From NCBI RefSeq assembly GCF_030818795.1, contig NZ_JAUTAY010000001.1, forward strand, positions 1,922,001-1,986,000: a stretch of 64,000 bases of DNA, in the 5' to 3' direction. The notes under the pieces were generated by a model. That model was not told the DNA's origin. It searched no databases and saw only the letters and a list, made by a program, of their open reading frames with translations. Shown here in pieces: positions 1-8,135 of this stretch. Within the stretch, counting starts at the first letter, position 1; every line of letters starts with the position of its first letter. The position numbers and the translations under genes are program-made. The DNA is from Microbacterium sp. SORGH_AS_0862 (GTDB taxonomy: Bacteria; Actinomycetota; Actinomycetes; Actinomycetales; Microbacteriaceae).

Positions 1-957
1 CGAGGCGACGTCGGACGGCACGGCACCGTCGACGCTGTTGATGTCCTGGTAGACCAGGCCGCCGTTCTCGAGGGTCGAGGTGACACCCTTGCCCCCGAAC
101 TTCTTGTCGGCGACCTCTTCGACCCACGCCTTGACGATCGGGTACATGTCGAGATCGACCGTGGACACATTTGTCTTGAGCGCCTCGGCACCGGCGGCGG
201 GGGAGACGCCCACGGAGAGGACGCCCGCCTTCGAGGCTGCGGCACCGACACCGGCGGCGATGCCGTCGCCGGTCGTGTAGACGAGCTTCGCGCCCTGGCC
301 GATGAGGCCCGTGGTCGCGGATGCGGCGGCCTCGGCGTCGTCGAAGCTTCCGGCGTAGACGACGGGAAGCAGCTCGGCCGACGGGTTGGCCGCGAGCGCG
401 CCCTGCTGGAAGTAGGAGTCCGTCGCCTTCACGAAGTCCAGCTCCAGGCTCTCCACGCGTCCGATCGGCGATGCCTGGGTGAGGCCCGCGATGTAGCCGG
501 AGAGGTAGCCGACCTCGGGAGTGCTGTAGGTCCAGGTCTCGACGTTGTCGGTGTACTTGTCGAGGATGTCTGCGCCGCCCGAGGCGGTGAAGTGGGTGTC
601 GGGGAAGTCCTTGGCGACGGAGAAGATCGCGTCGCCGAGCTCGATGCCGTGTCCGATGACCAGGTCGAAGCCCTGGCTGGCGAAGTCGGCGACGACGGGC
701 TCGCTGGTGGCGGGGTCGGCCATCTGCTCACGCAGCTCGTACGTGATCAGTCCCTCGTCCTGGAGCTTGGCGAGGGCGTCGGCCAGTGCCTGGTTGAAGG
801 CGCCGTCGTTCGCGTTGCCGGGGGTGAGGGCGCCGACGCGGATCACGTGATCGGATGCGGCGGAGGACGACGTGGCGTCGGCGGTGCCGGAGCAACCGGC
901 GAGTGCGAGCGCGGCCGTCGCGGCGATGGCCGCGGCGAGGAGGGGGCGAAGACGCAT
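1..957 (-). CDS. BMP-family (PnrA-like) ABC transporter substrate-binding lipoprotein, C-terminus outside window
   Basis: The first 319 codons are present; the C-terminus lies beyond the window edge. The N-terminus is a lipoprotein signal with a lipobox ending LAGC (Cys about residue 22), so the mature protein is membrane-anchored outside the cell. The body has the Bmp/PnrA pattern: an early DGAFNQ segment, FDLVIGHGIELGDAI and later LVYTTGDGIAAGVG. This family binds purine nucleosides or related small ligands for ABC uptake. It lies 45 bp downstream of a small exported protein and adenosine deaminase on the same strand, which supports a nucleoside-uptake role. The permease and ATPase genes would be expected just outside the window. 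The ligand is inferred from context. Confidence 0.85.
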   Translation of the reverse strand, partial: MRLRPLLAAAIAATAALALAGCSGTADATSSSAASDHVIRVGALTPGNANDGAFNQALADALAKLQDEGLITYELREQMADPATSEPVVADFASQGFDLVIGHGIELGDAIFSVAKDFPDTHFTASGGADILDKYTDNVETWTYSTPEVGYLSGYIAGLTQASPIGRVESLELDFVKATDSYFQQGALAANPSAELLPVVYAGSFDDAEAAASATTGLIGQGAKLVYTTGDGIAAGVGAAASKAGVLSVGVSPAAGAEALKTNVSTVDLDMYPIVKAWVEEVADKKFGGKGVTSTLENGGLVYQDINSVDGAVPSDVAS

Positions 958-1002
958 TGCGGTGTCCTTTCGGGTGGGTGTTGCGGGTTCGGGTGGTGCG
1001 GG

Positions 1003-1632
1003 TCAGGAGGTCGAGACGGTGAAGCCGGGGGCGAGGGTGGCCCCCACGAAGGCCGCGCTGTCGGGGGACCAGTGCGCGAGCACGGCTCCGGTGGCGCGGT
1101 CGAAACACGGGTCGAGTCGGACGTCGGCGGCGGCCGCATCCGGGTGCAGCGCGGCATCGGCCACGCAGACCACGGGTGTCCCGTGCAGGGTGCGGGCCGT
1201 CCCGGTGGCCGGCAGTCGCCCCTGGCGATCCAGGGCGATGAGGGCGGCGGTCGCGAGGAAGCCGCGCAGCTGCGTGTCGTCGGCGCAGTCCGCCGCGTCC
1301 TTGGTGCAGCCCTCGGTCCAGGAGATGGTGCCGGCCGCATCCACCGAGACGGCGCTGCGCTGTGTGCCGAGGGCGGTGTCGCCCTGACCGATGACCTCGA
1401 TGCGCGCCTGGAAGGCGTCGCCGTCGCGGCGCACGTCGATGCGCTCGGTGTACAGCGGCTCCGACTTCGTGCCCGTGACCTGCCAGTGCGCATCCCAGCC
1501 GGCGACGAGAGGTGCGAGCTCCACGGTGTCGTCGAAGCGGGCCAGGGCCGCGCCGGTGAGTGCCGTCGCCACGACGACCGCTCCTGCGCCGCAGGCGGCG
1601 GCCAGGAGGGACAGGCGACGGCGACCGCTCAT
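1003..1632 (-). CDS. Hypothetical exported or membrane-anchored protein in the nucleoside operon
   Basis: This 209-aa protein has an arginine-rich start followed by a hydrophobic stretch (about residues 7-30), consistent with a signal peptide or membrane anchor. The rest is soluble and contains four cysteines (CTKDAADC, VVCV, PCFD). I do not recognise the domain. The ATG at 1632 overlaps the adenosine deaminase stop by ATGA, so the two are probably translationally coupled, and the BMP lipoprotein follows 45 bp downstream. Longer upstream starts would run deep into the deaminase gene and were rejected. A periplasm-side accessory role in the same pathway is only a guess from position. Confidence 0.7.
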   Translation of the reverse strand: MSGRRRLSLLAAACGAGAVVVATALTGAALARFDDTVELAPLVAGWDAHWQVTGTKSEPLYTERIDVRRDGDAFQARIEVIGQGDTALGTQRSAVSVDAAGTISWTEGCTKDAADCADDTQLRGFLATAALIALDRQGRLPATGTARTLHGTPVVCVADAALHPDAAAADVRLDPCFDRATGAVLAHWSPDSAAFVGATLAPGFTVSTS

Positions 1633-2726
1633 ACCGGAGCGACCTCGCTCACGGCCGCGAGCTCGGCGTGCAGCCGGCTCTTCGTGTCGACGTCGGCGAA
1701 CGACGCGTCGATGGAGCGTGCGGCGAAGCCGACCAGATCGGCGTAGTCGAAGCCGAACTGCTCGGCCGCCACCGCCCAGTCCGCCTCGAGGGTGGTGCCC
1801 AGCGGCGCCGGGTCGTCCGTGTTCAGCGTGACCGCGACGCCGGCGGCCAGCAGACCCGGGAGGGGATGAGCGTCCCAGTCGGGGTAGATGCCGAGCGTCA
1901 GGTTGGAGCGCGGGCACACGCCGAGACTGATGCCGTCGGCGATGAGCCGGTCGATGAGGGCCGGATCCTCGATCGAGCGCACACCGTGGTCGATACGCTC
2001 CGCCTGCAGCAGCTCGACCGCATCCCACACGCCCTCCGGTCCGCTCGACTCTCCGGCGTGCACGGTGCGGTGAAGACCCGCGGATGCGGCGAGCCGGAAC
2101 GCGCTGCGGAACTTCTCGCCGGTGCGGCCGGTGACCTTCTCGTCACCGTCGATCGACAGGGCGATCACGCGACGCGGCCTGGCGGCGACGAGCTCGCCGA
2201 CCAGACGTTCGGCCTCGGCACCGGACTGGCTGCGCAGCAGGGAGTATGCGACGCCGACCTGGCAGAGGCCGTCCTGCTCCGCCTCGTCGAAGCCGGCGCC
2301 GAGCGCGTCGAGCAGGTCGAGCTCGCGTCCGCGCCACGCGTTCCAGTGCGTGGGATTGACGATCACGTCGCTGTAGCGGATGCCGGAGGCGCTCTGGCGT
2401 GCGGCGAACGCATAGGCCACCCGGGCCGCCTGCGACGGGGTGCGGACCAGCCCGCACTGCCAGTCCAGGAACCGGAGGAAGCCACTGAGTCCCGCGGAGC
2501 CCGCTCCTGTGCCGCCGCCGGTCGTGATCTCGGGGGCGGCGAAGGTGTCGTGCGTGGATATGTCGAAGAGCGTGGCGGCGGGGCCCGGCAGCGCGACGTC
2601 GTTCTCCTTCGCCAGCGTCAGCATGTCGAGCAGCGAGAACGTGCCCTCGAGGTGCACGTGCACCTCGGCCTTGGGCAGCGCGCGGATCGCCGTCTCGTCG
2701 ATGCGCGCGATGTGGTTCTGCGACAT
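1629..2726 (-). CDS. add: Adenosine deaminase family protein
   Basis: At 365 aa this has the usual length for the family. It converts adenosine (or deoxyadenosine) to inosine and ammonia in the cytoplasm. Metal-site motifs are all visible: HVHLEG at residues 23-28, TVHAGES near 222, ERIDHG near 243 and NTDDPAP near 302. AAGGGGACCC precedes the ATG as ribosome-binding site. It is first in a leftward operon with an exported protein and a BMP-type binding lipoprotein. A near-palindromic operator lies about 50 bp upstream (2777-2800), so it is probably controlled by the GntR protein encoded at 3785-4537. Adenine deaminase activity cannot be excluded from sequence alone. Confidence 0.88.
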   Translation of the reverse strand: MSQNHIARIDETAIRALPKAEVHVHLEGTFSLLDMLTLAKENDVALPGPAATLFDISTHDTFAAPEITTGGGTGAGSAGLSGFLRFLDWQCGLVRTPSQAARVAYAFAARQSASGIRYSDVIVNPTHWNAWRGRELDLLDALGAGFDEAEQDGLCQVGVAYSLLRSQSGAEAERLVGELVAARPRRVIALSIDGDEKVTGRTGEKFRSAFRLAASAGLHRTVHAGESSGPEGVWDAVELLQAERIDHGVRSIEDPALIDRLIADGISLGVCPRSNLTLGIYPDWDAHPLPGLLAAGVAVTLNTDDPAPLGTTLEADWAVAAEQFGFDYADLVGFAARSIDASFADVDTKSRLHAELAAVSEVAPV

Positions 2727-2776
2727 GGGTCCCCTTCGGATGCGGGTGGGAGGTACAGCGGAACGCTATCCGCTTC

Positions 2777-2800
2777 GCTCAACTTGTCGACAAGTGGAGC
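2777..2800. promoter_or_regulatory. Palindromic operator, probable GntR/UTRA binding site (best copy)
   Basis: A perfect 14-bp palindrome ACTTGTCGACAAGT sits at 2782-2795. It is flanked by GCTC (2777-2780) and GAGC (2797-2800), giving a 24-bp dyad with one mismatched pair. It lies in the divergent promoter region between adenosine deaminase and the nucleoside deaminase. Close relatives occur at 5064-5077 and 5182-5195. The dyad form is typical of GntR-family operators, and a GntR/UTRA gene lies in the same locus; the pairing is inference. Confidence 0.7.
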
Positions 2801-2888
2801 AAATCTCGTTCGCGACTTGTAACACCCGCGTAATGCTCACCCCGGATTTTGGCGGATCTGCCCGCTACGGTGAAAGTCGGTTCGTAGC

Positions 2889-2902
2889 ACTTGTTCACAA
2901 GG
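2889..2902. promoter_or_regulatory. Possible weak operator overlapping a ribosome-binding site
   Basis: ACTTGTTCACAAGG matches the locus palindrome except for the two central bases and the last base. It overlaps the AAGGAGA ribosome-binding site of the deaminase at 2911. The resemblance could be partly accidental because the AAGG is needed for translation. If real, it would place the repressor directly over the start of the deaminase transcript. Confidence 0.35.
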
Positions 2903-2910
2903 AGAGATTC

Positions 2911-3399
2911 GTGACGCACCCACTGACAGAGGCCGACCTCGCCCATCTGCGCCAGAGCATCCAGGTCGCCGAAGACGCGGTCGCGCACGGCACGCATCCG
3001 TTCGGTTCGATCGTCGTGAGCGCCGCGGGCGAGGTCGTCTCCTCGTGCGGCAACAACTCCCTGCCTCCCGAGGGCGACCCCACTCAGCACGCCGAGCTGC
3101 AGGCGGTCGCCGCCGCGTTCCGGGTGCTGGGAGCCGAAGGGATGAAGGGCTCGACCCTTTTCACGAGCGCCGAGCCGTGCGCCATGTGCTCGGGCGCCGC
3201 GTACTGGTGCGGCATCGACCGTGTGGTCTACGCGCTCAGCGAGCACCGCCTGCTCGAGCTCACGGGCGACCACCCCGAGAACCCGACGTTCTCGCTGCCC
3301 TGTCGTGAGGTGTTCGCACGCGGTCAGCGTGAGATCGAGGTCGTCGGCCCGCTGCTCGAGGACGAGGCCGCGAAGGCGCACGTCGGCTTCTGGGTCTGA
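2911..3399 (+). CDS. Nucleoside/nucleobase deaminase (CMP/dCMP-type zinc deaminase)
   Basis: The 162-aa protein belongs to the cytidine deaminase-like zinc hydrolase fold. The zinc ligands and proton shuttle are visible: H60 and E62 in QHAELQ, and C90 and C93 in EPCAMC. Guanine deaminase, cytosine deaminase and tRNA adenosine deaminase share this pattern. A free-base or nucleoside deaminase is favoured because the gene is divergent from adenosine deaminase and shares its operator region. The GTG at 2911 is chosen for its AAGGAGA ribosome-binding site 5 bases upstream. The long upstream in-frame extension is not protein-like. Substrate is unassigned. Confidence 0.8.
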   Translation: MTHPLTEADLAHLRQSIQVAEDAVAHGTHPFGSIVVSAAGEVVSSCGNNSLPPEGDPTQHAELQAVAAAFRVLGAEGMKGSTLFTSAEPCAMCSGAAYWCGIDRVVYALSEHRLLELTGDHPENPTFSLPCREVFARGQREIEVVGPLLEDEAAKAHVGFWV

Positions 3400-3413
3400 C
3401 TCCCGCGGCGGAG

Positions 3414-3576
3414 CCGAGCCGGCCCCGCCCCCGCCTCGGCTCCGCCTCTCCGCCTCGGCTCCGCCTCTCCGCCTCGGCTCCGCCTCCCGCTCGGCTCCGC
3501 CTCCCGCCTCGGCTCCGCTCCGCCCCCTGCTCGCCTCTCCGCTCCGCGGCCTGCTCGCCTCTCCGCTCCGCGGCCT
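3414..3576. repeat. Low-complexity imperfect tandem repeats, GC-rich
   Basis: Short units built on CCTCGGCTCCGCCTC recur several times up to about 3530. Two direct copies of a 24-bp unit that begins CTGCTCGCCTCTCCGCTCCG follow, at about 3528-3575. The block lies between the 3' ends of two converging genes and directly abuts the family A hairpins. No convincing protein is encoded on either strand. Confidence 0.7.
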
Positions 3577-3580
3577 GCTT

Positions 3581-3687
3581 CGCCTGTCACAGATCGAGGC
3601 CCGCGGCGCCGTTTGTGACAGGTGAGCACGAGTCCTTCTCGCTCGCCTGTCACAGATCGACGCGTAAGGCGCGATCTGTGACAGGCG
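3581..3687. repeat. Family A twin hairpin, copy 1
   Basis: Two 44-bp elements lie at 3581-3624 and 3644-3687, separated by 19 bp. Each runs from CRCCTGTCACAGATCG inwards and ends TGTGACAGGYG. Flanking bases extend the second into a perfect 19-bp inverted repeat (arms 3641-3659 and 3672-3690). The first is less perfect on its inner side. The pair lies in the intergenic space between the converging deaminase and GntR genes. There is no T-run, so it is not a classical intrinsic terminator. Other copies are at 56902-57008 and 63732-63838. Confidence 0.85.
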
Positions 3688-3784
3688 AGCGAGCTCAGGG
3701 AGCGCCCGTACGGCGACCGCGACCCGAGCGAACGGACCCGGATGCGAGCGCGCGCGGACGCGCACGCGGGTGGGGATGCGGGGC

Positions 3785-4537
3785 TCAGGCGCCGCCCCAG
3801 GGCGGGCGGACGGTGCGCACGAGCGAGTACGACACGATGTCGGGCGCGTGGTACTCGAAGCTGTGCATGAGGCGGCGCCCGCTGGCGCCGATACCCACGA
3901 TCTCGGAGGTCATGACGGGTGATCCCTCCGCCCGCTCGAACAGCGCCGCGAGTTCGCCGTGGAGGGTCGCGACGCCCGGCGTCGAGACCTCCCAGATGAC
4001 CGGCTCGCCCCAGACCTTCGCGGCTGCGGTGAAGACGGACTCGTCGGGGTCGAAGCTGCGCTCGGCGGTGTCGAGCGGAAGCAGGTCGTCGGCGATCATC
4101 GCCACGACGCCGTCGGCGCGCCAGCGTTTGCGCACGGCGAGCGCGGGCATCTCGGCGGCCAGCTCCATGAGCGCCCCTGCATCCGGGCCGAGGGCCTTCG
4201 TGCCGCTGGAGAGCGTCTCCACCTCCGACTGGTAGCCGAGGCGGTCGAGCAGGTCGGTGTGCTCGAACTGCTCCTCCAGGCGCACGCTCAGTCGCAGCGC
4301 GATCGGATCCACGGTCGTCACCGAACCCTGTCGGCGGCGCACGATGCCCTGTGCCTCGAGGGCGGCCATCGCGTTGCGCAGCTGCTGCCGCGTGCACTCG
4401 AGGCGCGCCGTCAGATCCAACTCCCCCGGCAGCGGAGTGCGGCTGGCCGCGGCTTCGCGTACGAAGCGCAGCAGACCGTGGAGCACGCGAAGGTGGGCGC
4501 GATCGCCGAGCGGGCGGGGCAGCGGCAGATACGTCAC
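3785..4537 (-). CDS. GntR-family transcriptional regulator with UTRA-like ligand domain
   Basis: The 250-aa protein has an N-terminal winged helix (about residues 10-80, including LPGELDLTARLECTRQQLR and a QGIVRRRQGSVTTV wing). A UTRA-like effector domain follows to the C-terminus (RSFDPDESVFTAAA, ASGRRLMHSFEYHAPD). Such proteins act as ligand-released repressors. The GTG at 4537 is preferred because GGAAGG lies just upstream and the longer reading frame crosses into the upstream gene. It follows the PPC-domain gene by 37 bp in the same operon. Three ACTTGTCGA-type palindromes around the locus are the obvious candidate operators, including one upstream of its own operon, suggesting autoregulation. 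The ligand is unknown, perhaps a purine or nucleoside. Confidence 0.8.
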   Translation of the reverse strand: MTYLPLPRPLGDRAHLRVLHGLLRFVREAAASRTPLPGELDLTARLECTRQQLRNAMAALEAQGIVRRRQGSVTTVDPIALRLSVRLEEQFEHTDLLDRLGYQSEVETLSSGTKALGPDAGALMELAAEMPALAVRKRWRADGVVAMIADDLLPLDTAERSFDPDESVFTAAAKVWGEPVIWEVSTPGVATLHGELAALFERAEGSPVMTSEIVGIGASGRRLMHSFEYHAPDIVSYSLVRTVRPPWGGA

Positions 4538-4574
4538 AGCGGGACCTTCCGGGTCGCGAGCACGGCTGACAACA

Positions 4575-5045
4575 TCATGGCGCAGTCGCGACCGGGATCT
4601 GAAGGATCGGAAGTCCCGCGGAATCCGGATGCGGACGCCGCTCCAGGACGGGGGAGAGGATCTCCTCCAGCACCACCTCGACGACATAGTGCGTCTCGCC
4701 CGAGAGGAGATGCCCCGCGTAGGCACGCGCGGCGTCGTCCTTCACTCCGACCGCCACGTGCACGTGGACCACGAGCGCGCCATCGGATGCTGTCGTGATC
4801 GTGCCCGAGCCGAGGCCCTCCGTGTAGGGAACGTCGACGGCGGTCGGCATGGGAGCCTCGGGATCCGCGGCGGGCGTCTCCGCCGCGATGAGGCGCACGG
4901 TGCGGAACGCACCGCTGAAGGTCGAGATCGCCGCCTGGGTGATGCCGTGGCGACGGCAGGCGTCGGCGAGCGAGGTGAGGATCTCGTCCCCGGGTTCGAG
5001 CACCACGACGACACGGCGCCCGGTCTGGATCTCGGCGGTCTGCAT
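4575..5045 (-). CDS. PPC (DUF296)-domain protein
   Basis: The 156-aa protein is almost entirely one PPC/DUF296 domain. Visible features are GDEILTSLADACRRHGITQ, an STFSGAF turn, VHVHVAVG and a C-terminal VVEVVLEEI strand. In bacteria the function of this family is poorly defined; in plants the domain accompanies DNA-binding AT-hooks, but no AT-hook is seen here. It is the first gene of a leftward operon with the GntR regulator and has an operator-like site (5064-5077) just upstream of its start. Metal or small-ligand binding by the histidine-rich HVHV segment is possible but inferred. Confidence 0.75.
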   Translation of the reverse strand: MQTAEIQTGRRVVVVLEPGDEILTSLADACRRHGITQAAISTFSGAFRTVRLIAAETPAADPEAPMPTAVDVPYTEGLGSGTITTASDGALVVHVHVAVGVKDDAARAYAGHLLSGETHYVVEVVLEEILSPVLERRPHPDSAGLPILQIPVATAP

Positions 5046-5063
5046 GGAAGCTCCTGTCGGGCT

Positions 5064-5077
5064 GCTTGTCGATAAGT
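5064..5077. promoter_or_regulatory. Operator-like site upstream of the PPC-GntR operon
   Basis: GCTTGTCGATAAGT differs from the palindrome at 2782-2795 at two positions, and a downstream GAGC is retained as at the best copy. It lies 18 bp from the start codon of the PPC-domain gene, a position expected for a repressor of that operon. Confidence 0.6.
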
Positions 5078-5181
5078 GAGCGTTCCCACGACACGGGATC
5101 GGTCGCTCAAATCATCTCCGATGGCGATTTCTTGCGTGTTGCTCGTGTTTCGCTTCGGTAAATATTCCGCCGTATGTCAAC

Positions 5182-5195
5182 ACTTGTCGATTTGT
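5182..5195. promoter_or_regulatory. Operator-like site upstream of the amidohydrolase-ABC operon
   Basis: ACTTGTCGATTTGT keeps the whole left half-site and centre of the locus palindrome. It lies about 85 bp before the GTG of the amidohydrolase, next to an A+T-richer stretch (5150-5180) that probably holds the divergent promoters. With the other sites it suggests one regulator for all four transcription units. Confidence 0.55.
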
Positions 5196-5279
5196 CGGCC
5201 ATGTTCCTCGGTATCGTGACGATCGGTCAGCGTTGCCCACCCCGTCCCCCTCCGCCCTCCTCGCCCCCGGGAGATCGCC

Positions 5280-6473
5280 GTGTCCACCTCTGTCACCACC
5301 CCCGTCCTGCACGTCTGGGACGGCGAGCGCGATCTCGGTGCGGCCCGCCTGTCCTGGCAGGACGGGCGCATCACGGCCGTCGAGAGCACCGAGGGTACGC
5401 CCGAGTACAGCCTCATCCCCGGGTTGATCGACACGCACGTTCACCTCGACGCATCCGCCGCCCCCGGCGCCGACTGGCTCACCTGGCCGCTCATCACTCC
5501 GGCGGCCGAGCGGTCCCTGCACGTCCTCGCGCACACGCGACGTGCGGCAGCAGCGGGCGTGACGACCCTGCGCGACCTGTCCGGCAGCGAGGTGCAGTAC
5601 GCCGTGGCCCGTGCGCTGGAGGCGGGACTCGTCCCCGGCCCCCGCCTGCTCGTGAACGGGCCCGTCGGCATGACCGCCGGTCACGGCGACCTGTTCACGC
5701 CGCCCCACTACCCGCACCGTCCGCCGGTCGCCGACTCGCCCGACGAGTGCCGCAAGCTCGTGCGCCAGTGGGCGCGGGCCGGTGCGGACGGCATCAAGAT
5801 CTACACGAGCGGTGGCGTGCTCTCGATGGGCGACAAGGTCGGCTGGCGCAACCAGACGGATGCGGAGATCGCCGCGACGGTCGACGAGGCGCACGCTCTG
5901 GGCATGCTCGTCGCCGCCCACACGCACAGCGCGGAAGGCGTCGACATCGCCCTGCGGTTCGAGGTCGACTCGCTCGAGCACGGAACCGGCATCGAGGAGC
6001 GCCACTGGGAGACACTGATCGAGCGCAACGTGCCGATCGCTCCCACGTTGCTCATCAACGACGCGATCGCCGATCGCCGCATCCCGGTCAGCGACGAGGC
6101 GGCCGAGAAGGCGCGCGCCGTGGTGATCGAGCGGGACGCGAACTTCACGGGCGCGGCCGCGGCCGGTGTGCGCTTCGTGCTCGGCACCGACGCGAACGGC
6201 GTCATGGTGCGCTTCGGCGACCAGCTCGAGGAGCTCCGCCTCATGAAGACCGCCTTCTCGTGGAGCTCCGAGCGCGCGCTCATCGCGGGCACCTCGGATG
6301 CCGCGGACGCGGTGCGCCTGACCGGCACCACGGGGCGGCTGAAGGCCGGTCTCGGTGCCGACTTCCTCGTGGTCCGCGGCAAGCCGTGGCAGGACATCGA
6401 GACCCTGCGCCCCGAGAACCTCATGGCCGTCGTCGCCCGCGGCGAGCTCGTCGCAGGTGCTCTTCCCCTCTGA
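5280..6473 (+). CDS. Metal-dependent amidohydrolase (imidazolonepropionase/prolidase-like)
   Basis: This 397-aa protein has the amidohydrolase superfamily signature. DTHVHLD near residue 53 carries the first metal histidines. GIKIYTSGG near 172 holds a probable carbamylated lysine. AHTHS (about 213), LEHGTG (about 233) and GTDANG (about 303) supply the remaining metal and catalytic residues. Such enzymes cleave C-N bonds in cyclic amides, acyl-amino acids or dipeptides. The GTG at 5280 has GGGAGA upstream. It is followed by a complete peptide-type ABC importer, so the substrate is probably imported by that system. Exact substrate cannot be read from the sequence. Confidence 0.8.
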   Translation: MSTSVTTPVLHVWDGERDLGAARLSWQDGRITAVESTEGTPEYSLIPGLIDTHVHLDASAAPGADWLTWPLITPAAERSLHVLAHTRRAAAAGVTTLRDLSGSEVQYAVARALEAGLVPGPRLLVNGPVGMTAGHGDLFTPPHYPHRPPVADSPDECRKLVRQWARAGADGIKIYTSGGVLSMGDKVGWRNQTDAEIAATVDEAHALGMLVAAHTHSAEGVDIALRFEVDSLEHGTGIEERHWETLIERNVPIAPTLLINDAIADRRIPVSDEAAEKARAVVIERDANFTGAAAAGVRFVLGTDANGVMVRFGDQLEELRLMKTAFSWSSERALIAGTSDAADAVRLTGTTGRLKAGLGADFLVVRGKPWQDIETLRPENLMAVVARGELVAGALPL

Positions 6474-6521
6474 CCTCCCCCCATGCACCACCCGACCCCT
6501 TCCCCGCATCAAGGAGATCCC

Positions 6522-8135
6522 GTGACCCTCATCCGATCCAGCGGCGCCCGACGCGTCGCCCTCCCGCTTCTCGCGGGACTCGCCGTGGCGACCCTCGCCG
6601 GCTGTGCCGCCTCGGCGCCCGCCGCCGACTCCGCGACCCCCGCCGCCGATCTGCCGCAGGACATCGTCTTCGCGCTCAAGGAGGACCCGACCTGCCTCGA
6701 CCCGCAGCAGTCGTCGGTGACCACCTCGCTCATCGTCGGCCGTCAGCTGACCGACTCGCTGCTCGACCAGAACCCCGATACCGGTGAGATCGTGCCGTGG
6801 CTCGCGAGCGACTGGACCGTCGCGGACGACCTCATGTCGTACAGCTTCACCCTGCGTGACGGCGTCACCTTCAGCGACGGCACCCCGCTGACCTCCGAAG
6901 CGGTCGCCGCGAACTTCGACGCGATCAAGGCGCTCGGCGCATCCGCATCCCTCGCCAACGGCTACCTCGCCGGGTACGCGGGAACCGACGTCAAGAGCGA
7001 CACCGAGTTCACGGTGAACTTCTCCGCCCCCAACGTGCAGTTCCAGCAGGGCGCCACCACGATGTCGCTCGGTATCCTCTCGCCCGCCACGGTCGCCGAG
7101 ACCGCCGAGGCGCGCTGCCAGGCCGTCGCCGGCACCGGCCCGTTCGTGCTCGACTCGTACGTGCCCAACGACGCCGTGAAGATCGTCAAGCGTGACGGCT
7201 ACGACTGGGCGTCGTCGCTGCGCGGTCACGAGGGCGAGGCCTACCTCGACTCGGTCACGTTCCCGATCATCACCGAGCCGTCGGTGCGCACCGGCGGTCT
7301 CGAGTCCGGCGAGTACGACGTCATCCAGGACGTGCCCTACGTCGACGAGGCGCGCTTCGCCGGTGACAAGTACCACCTGTACGCCAAGGCCAACCCCGGC
7401 GTCCCCAACTCGCTCGTCGTCAACACCTCGCGCGGCGTGCTCGCCGACGAGGCGGTGCGCCAGGCGGTCACCAAGGGCCTCGATCGCGAGAAGATCAACG
7501 CGCTCGCCGGCTCCATGAGCGGCAAGGCTCCCACGAGCGTGCTGACCTCCTCGACCCCCGGCTACACCGATCTCGGCGACACCCTCGCCTACGATGCGGA
7601 TGCTGCGAAGAAGCTTCTCGAGGACGACGGGTGGACGCTCGGCTCCGACGGCATCTACGCGAAGGGCGGCCAGCCGCTCACCTTCACGGTCACGGCCTTC
7701 TACGCGCAGGACGTGCTCGAGGCGGCGCAGATCCAGCTCAAGGAGATCGGCATCGACATGCAGCTGAAGATGGTCTCCTCCGGTGACTTCTTCGGCGCCA
7801 TCGCCTCCGGCGACTACGACGCCCTCGGTGCCGGCCTGACCCGCACGGACCCCGACGCGCTGCGCACCCTGCTGTCGACGGCGTCCGCCTCCCGTTGGGG
7901 CATCGTCGACGACGCCGAGCTCGAGGGACTCCTGCAGAAGCAGTCCCAGACGGCCGACGTCGCCGCCCGTCAGAAGATCGTCGACGAGATCCAGCAGATC
8001 GTCGCCGAGCGTGCCTACGTGATCCCGACGCTGGAGACCGTGCAGCTGCACGGCTCGCGCGCCGGCGTCGAGGGCATCACCTTCGACTCGGCTTCGCGTC
8101 TGCACCTCTACGACGCTGCGGTGGTCTCGAACTGA
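6522..8135 (+). CDS. Peptide/opine-type ABC transporter substrate-binding lipoprotein (SBP family 5)
   Basis: The 537-aa lipoprotein has lipobox LAGC at Cys 28, then the family 5 fold: WLASDWTVADDLMSYSFTLR and RDGVTFSDGTPLTSEAVAANF are diagnostic of Dpp/Opp binding proteins. It captures the ligand outside the membrane for the permeases that follow. The GTG at 6522 is chosen over the ATG at 6483 because AAGGAG (6511-6516) precedes it and the signal peptide begins there. Its stop overlaps the permease start by one base (TGATG). The ligand is probably a peptide or peptide-like compound linked to the upstream amidohydrolase. Confidence 0.9.
   Translation: MTLIRSSGARRVALPLLAGLAVATLAGCAASAPAADSATPAADLPQDIVFALKEDPTCLDPQQSSVTTSLIVGRQLTDSLLDQNPDTGEIVPWLASDWTVADDLMSYSFTLRDGVTFSDGTPLTSEAVAANFDAIKALGASASLANGYLAGYAGTDVKSDTEFTVNFSAPNVQFQQGATTMSLGILSPATVAETAEARCQAVAGTGPFVLDSYVPNDAVKIVKRDGYDWASSLRGHEGEAYLDSVTFPIITEPSVRTGGLESGEYDVIQDVPYVDEARFAGDKYHLYAKANPGVPNSLVVNTSRGVLADEAVRQAVTKGLDREKINALAGSMSGKAPTSVLTSSTPGYTDLGDTLAYDADAAKKLLEDDGWTLGSDGIYAKGGQPLTFTVTAFYAQDVLEAAQIQLKEIGIDMQLKMVSSGDFFGAIASGDYDALGAGLTRTDPDALRTLLSTASASRWGIVDDAELEGLLQKQSQTADVAARQKIVDEIQQIVAERAYVIPTLETVQLHGSRAGVEGITFDSASRLHLYDAAVVSN

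Noticed and set aside
3581..3687. Family A hairpins as ordinary intrinsic terminators
   Set aside because: They lack T-runs on either strand, and the constant 63-bp pairing is not explained by termination. A role in ending convergent transcripts remains possible.
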